Source: Enoplolaimus lenunculus
Lineage: Eukaryota; Nematoda; Enoplea; Enoplida; Thoracostomopsidae
DNA: 64,000 nt
Assembly: GCA_030248215.1 (NCBI GenBank)
Contig: JASANG010003964.1
Coordinates: 1 to 64,000, forward strand
Reading direction: 5' to 3'
In this document: in pieces, positions 60,494 through 64,000 of the stretch
Layout: every line of letters begins with the position of its first letter
Numbering within the stretch: position 1 is the first letter of the stretch
Notes under the pieces: model-generated
Told to the model about the DNA's origin: nothing
The model's input: only the letters and a program-made list of their open reading frames with translations
Database searches by the model: none
Program-made: the position numbers and the translations under genes

Positions 60494-60913
60494 ATATTTG
60501 TCATCAAAAAAATTAACATACGAACTGTTGCTATTTACATTGAAGCGTCAAGAAGTAATTCGCTTTCATGTAATTTTTCTAATTAATACAAAATTTCGTT
60601 ACGCTCAAAAAGAAGCATGGTTAAATGCTTTTGACAGAAAAGTCGTTTGAATGTTCATTTTTGCACCCATTTAATACTATTGTTGCTGTGTTTAGTAACA
60701 TTTACAAAATTGTAGTTGCAATAGGATGTATGACCCCGAGCCTAAAAATCTGTAGGCGTCAAGCTAAAACACTACAAAGGTTATTTATACCCAGAGTGGA
60801 ATTTTACTCGCGGGTAAACGCGGGTCGGGTAAGAAATTTCCGTCGCGGGAATACACGTAGGTAAAACTTAGTATCACGAGGGTATAGACCGTTTTTTATT
60901 AGCGCCAAACTTT

Positions 60914-61096
60914 GGCCAATGTAAAGAACAGGGGCGGAGCAGTATTATAAGCATATTCCTAAGCCTAAACCTAAGCACAAGAATGAGCATATTCCTAAGC
61001 CTAAGCCTAGCCAAGCAAAAAAATAAGTCTGAAGCTTATGCTTACTCTATTCTAGTCCTATAGAAAAACTGTCCGCCCCTGATCTTTACATGGGCC
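60914..61096. mobile_element. TTAGGC-type MITE
   Basis: GGCCAATGTAAAGAACAGGG and the inverse of GGCCCATGTAAAGATCAGGG; interior CCTAAGCCTAAACC and CCTAAGCCTAGCC. Flanks agree at five of eight bases. Confidence 0.85.
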
Positions 61097-61319
61097 GAAC
61101 ATTTACATACAAATTTTTAGTTGTGCTATAATTTTATGTCATTAAAATTCTTTGACACAGCTTAAACTGAACTGAAACCTTTAAGATTATGGATTTAATA
61201 TCGTAATTTATTGTTTCAGATTGGACAATAGCAGCTCATCTGTAATGAAAAATTTTGAGAAATATACGTAATATATAACTCATTTTGAACGTAAAAATAA
61301 AGGAATTTCCGGTATTTCT

Positions 61320-61400
61320 ATAGCAGAAACGGAAACGGAAACGGATACCGATTTGTACTGGAAACGGAAATGGAAACGGATATCCGTTGCACCTGGGTTC
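61320..61400. repeat. GGAAAC-rich dispersed repeat end
   Basis: Repeated GGAAACGGAAACGGA and GGATATCCGTTGCACC, the inverse of the nested block in Wnt intron 4 (33058) and the 35340 fragment. Confidence 0.5.
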
Positions 61401-62456
61401 CAGGTTGTTCCAAATTATAATTTGAACTTCGCATTGGATTACCTTTTTTAACAAGCTTTTCCTTGTTCTAGGCAGTATTATTTCTTTGCCTGTTGCAAAC
61501 AAAATCACCCGAAACATTCCGATACAAAAACGACAAAAGGACGAGCATAGAAGGTAAAAGTAATGCTTTTGCTTGAAAGATTGAAGACCACTTTCGCTTC
61601 AAATTTTTCCTTCCAAATTAAGCAGAGAAAACATATGGGTATGAATTCTCCACTTTTTCCTTTTTGTAAACTTTACCAATATTTCCACAGTCTACCAAAC
61701 GGAAGGAAAACATGTGCACTTAAATTTTCCACTTTCCTCGTTTCCCAAGCCGAACGGCACACTTCAATTTGTCAGCGCCACATCCCAATTTGTCAGAAAA
61801 CCTAAAACAAACAAATTTCACTCTCTTACCAAACTAAACAAAAACGTATATATGCGCTTGAGTTCCACTTTTTGAACTTTCCAAGCCGAAGAACGGCAGG
61901 TGACAATTTCTACACCAAGCCAAACAAACTTGACCCACCTACTCGTGTGCTCAAGCGGAAGCAAAACGTATGAGCATGAATTTTGCTCTTTTTATCGTAT
62001 ATGTGCTATGTGGAGTCCCTTGTTTAGCCAGACATACAAACATTAAAAACGGAATAGTTAGTTAATTTAAAAGTTCAGAATTGTGGCTCGGTTGCAGAGA
62101 CATGATTTAAGCTGATCTCGGACTAGAGTCGATTTTGATTTAAGTAGAATTCTGACTAGTCTGTTTTAACATATTAAGTCGGATAATAGGCTAGATTACA
62201 CAGTTCCAAGGTCATATGAATGCTGCATAGTTAGAACTAGACGCTTAAAATTGGCACCAGATCATGGATGAATCGAGTAGACAAGTTAGCAAGAGTATTT
62301 AGGCGACATCTCTGAGTTGAGTTAGAACTACAAACCTAAATCGTGTTTCTGTAATGTTAAAATAGCTCTCATTCTATATCTATAGTAAGCAGATATTTGG
62401 TGGTGTAAACGTTCTAAATTGGGAAGCTGTTCTGTGCAGATAAATTGTGGTAAACA
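61401..62456. other. Intergenic stretch, nothing recognised
   Basis: Composition is average and no convincing exon, TIR pair or tandem repeat was seen, apart from loosely repeated TTTCCAAGCCGAACGGC segments near 61740 and 61880. Confidence 0.35.
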
Positions 62457-62573
62457 TGCTGATTGCTAACAAACCGACACTTCCGATGATTATATTTGCA
62501 GTAGCGCCGATTTGTTATGATATCAAGTGTAACAAAAAATCTGGACTGAACTGGGATTTTCGACAGATCCGAA
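62457..62573 (+). CDS. Candidate exon with a hydrophobic segment
   Basis: ATG at 62457 opens MLIANKPTLPMIIFAVAPIC and reads on to a strong donor, AAG|GTGGGT, near 62573 (phase 2). Family not recognised. The + strand exon at 62813 does not match its phase. The - strand is also open. Confidence 0.3.
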
Positions 62574-62812
62574 GGTGGGTATGGTCTGGGTCCTGATTGG
62601 AACTGTAACACGATAATGCGGATTTTAGCTTCCCAATGGCTTGCACACAACCGTAACGCAAAGTTTTGATAGCTTTTGCTGGCCAGCAATACAAAAGCAA
62701 AACAAATGATATGACCTCAGGTCCGTTAGCACAGCTCACGTAAACCGGCACTCAAATTCGCTAATGGTCTAAAAATCAATAAAGCGCAAGTAATAAAATG
62801 TCACACATATGT

Positions 62813-63031
62813 TTCGTAGGTCCCGAAATTGTGATTTCCGTTCGAAAGGATCATGAAGCGCCTGAAAACTTAGAAATAGACATATATAAGAGCGCAGAAA
62901 ACGTGATATTTTCGAATTTAGACAAACTAGCATTTGCAGAAAAAGATAAGCGCATTAGAGCACCGGATACAAAGGAAGATCCCAGCCTCACTGGCTCGAA
63001 GTTGGAAAGACAACTGAGGCAAAGGGAATGA
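62813..63031 (+). CDS. Candidate terminal exon of an unrecognised charged protein
   Basis: After the acceptor GTTTCGTAG an open frame of 72 codons runs to a TGA at 63029-63031. The residues are highly charged (KDHEAPENLEIDIYKSAENV, LDKLAFAEKDKRIRAPD). Translation could also start at ATG 62798. No domain recognised; no partner exon established. Confidence 0.35.
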   Translation, partial: FVGPEIVISVRKDHEAPENLEIDIYKSAENVIFSNLDKLAFAEKDKRIRAPDTKEDPSLTGSKLERQLRQRE

Positions 63032-63537
63032 CGTAGCTAGTACGCAGTGGACGAGAGTAAGGACCAGTTTGACACAGAGCGCATTTTGGAGCTCCATCCG
63101 AAACCCGACAGGGTTTGAGTGGTTAAAATGGAGATATTTGACCGATCCGAAGAGGGTATGGTTTGGATTATATATAATGCATACTGCCAGGGTGCGCTCT
63201 AAACACGCGGTTCATCTCATTTTAATGACGAGTCAATCCCGTTTGTGTTGTGTCATTTGTGTCAATTACGATTTTTAACAACTTTCTACGCTAATAACGT
63301 TTGATCCAGGGCCATGATGGCATAATAGCTTCCGAGCATAATAAGCACAATCAACGCAAATTGTAGGATTACACACATCGCTTTCCCAAGTCCGACTTCT
63401 GGTAACCAAAATACGTGGGAACCGAATTACTACAAATTAGGAGCGTCCGAATGCGACAAACTACGTACGTACTCTACTTTCTAACTGTTAGAACAGCACA
63501 GTTTCCTCAACCCTTGTTCAAAGTTTTGCCCAAAGTT

Positions 63538-63612
63538 ATGGACCACGCTGGGAATCGAACTCCGGCATTCTTGCCCTCGAGTCAAGCATGTATACTACTA
63601 CACGGCGTGCTC
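63538..63612 (-). repeat. tRNA-like SINE head or tRNA pseudogene
   Basis: On the - strand a B box GAGTTCGATTCCC is near perfect and an A-box-like GTGTAGTAGTATA lies at the expected distance. Acceptor pairing is only partial (CACGC/GCGTG). Confidence 0.45.
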
Positions 63613-63699
63613 GAATGCAACAACTTCATTTTCCGGTATATACGTATGCACATGTATTTGCATAGAAATGGGAAAAGGGATCTTGAAAGTACAAATTAG

Positions 63700-64000
63700 A
63701 CATACGTATACAATGTCCACAAAAAATATGACAAAGAGCAACTAACACAATTGGTGAAATTTTGGATGAATTGGTAGAAAAGGAGGAGCGCATTGTAACA
63801 AAAACATGAAAATTATCCTGAAATTGGGGACTGAGACCTGGAAACACAGAATAAAACACAAACATATGACGCAAATAATATTACGGAATTTGGCCAGAAA
63901 GTGAATGAATTTAGGAGAATTCTCAGGAATGTGAAATTGAATTGAAAAGCACAATGTTTTTTGCACAATCCACACGCACATTTATATATATCAGGGTGGC
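63700..64000. other. Window end, nothing recognised
   Basis: AT-rich sequence with short overlapping frames only. Confidence 0.3.

Noticed and set aside
288-61096. TTAGGC runs as true telomere or CRISPR-like array
   Set aside because: The runs are short, interrupted, and bounded by TIRs and target duplications at many internal loci.

Overview
This is an AT-rich, gene-poor, transposon-dense eukaryotic window. Interrupted TTAGGC-type repeats (the nematode telomere motif) sit inside many short inverted-repeat elements. Exons are small, and acceptors have the form TTTTCAG or TTTTTAG. One gene belongs to the orphan ionotropic-glutamate-receptor-like group that is prominent in nematodes. I infer an ecdysozoan, most likely a nematode or close relative; this is inference, not proof.

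Four protein-coding loci can be supported, and three of them only by splicing short exons together. (1) A complete-looking Wnt gene on the + strand spans 28495-36090. It has seven phase-compatible coding exons and 24 cysteines in the Wnt pattern; only the signal-peptide exon was not found. (2) A single-exon iGluR-like membrane protein lies at 37874-39340 (+). Its last residues and stop codon come from a transposon end. (3) A five-exon gene on the - strand runs from 48300 to 43945. It ends in a UPF0696/C11orf68-type (DUF1917) domain. (4) A + strand single-pass membrane protein with a PPxY-bearing, Ser/Asn/Gln-rich tail spans 56972-60102. Weak candidate exons lie at 8915-9162 and 62457-63031.

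Region by region: 1-28 kb is almost entirely repeats and degenerate transposons, including 8-bp-TSD MITEs, a piggyBac-like TTAA element carrying a tRNA-Gly-like block, a tRNA-Leu pseudogene and a ~150-bp tandem array. 28.5-36.1 kb is the Wnt gene, with a transposon or minisatellite in most introns. 36-42 kb holds more MITEs, a GGGACAG minisatellite, the iGluR-like gene and a Harbinger-like element nested in a MITE. 42.4-43.6 kb is a large, nearly perfect inverted repeat. 44-48.3 kb is the UPF0696 gene with two opposed hAT-type elements in one intron. 48.5-56 kb is intergenic and holds SINE-like and TIR elements. 56.9-60.1 kb is the PPxY gene. 60-64 kb holds MITEs and candidate exons.

The dominant theme is a population of telomere-motif MITEs. 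Several subfamilies with different ends share 8-bp target duplications and have exchanged halves. One has supplied the C-terminus of a host gene.
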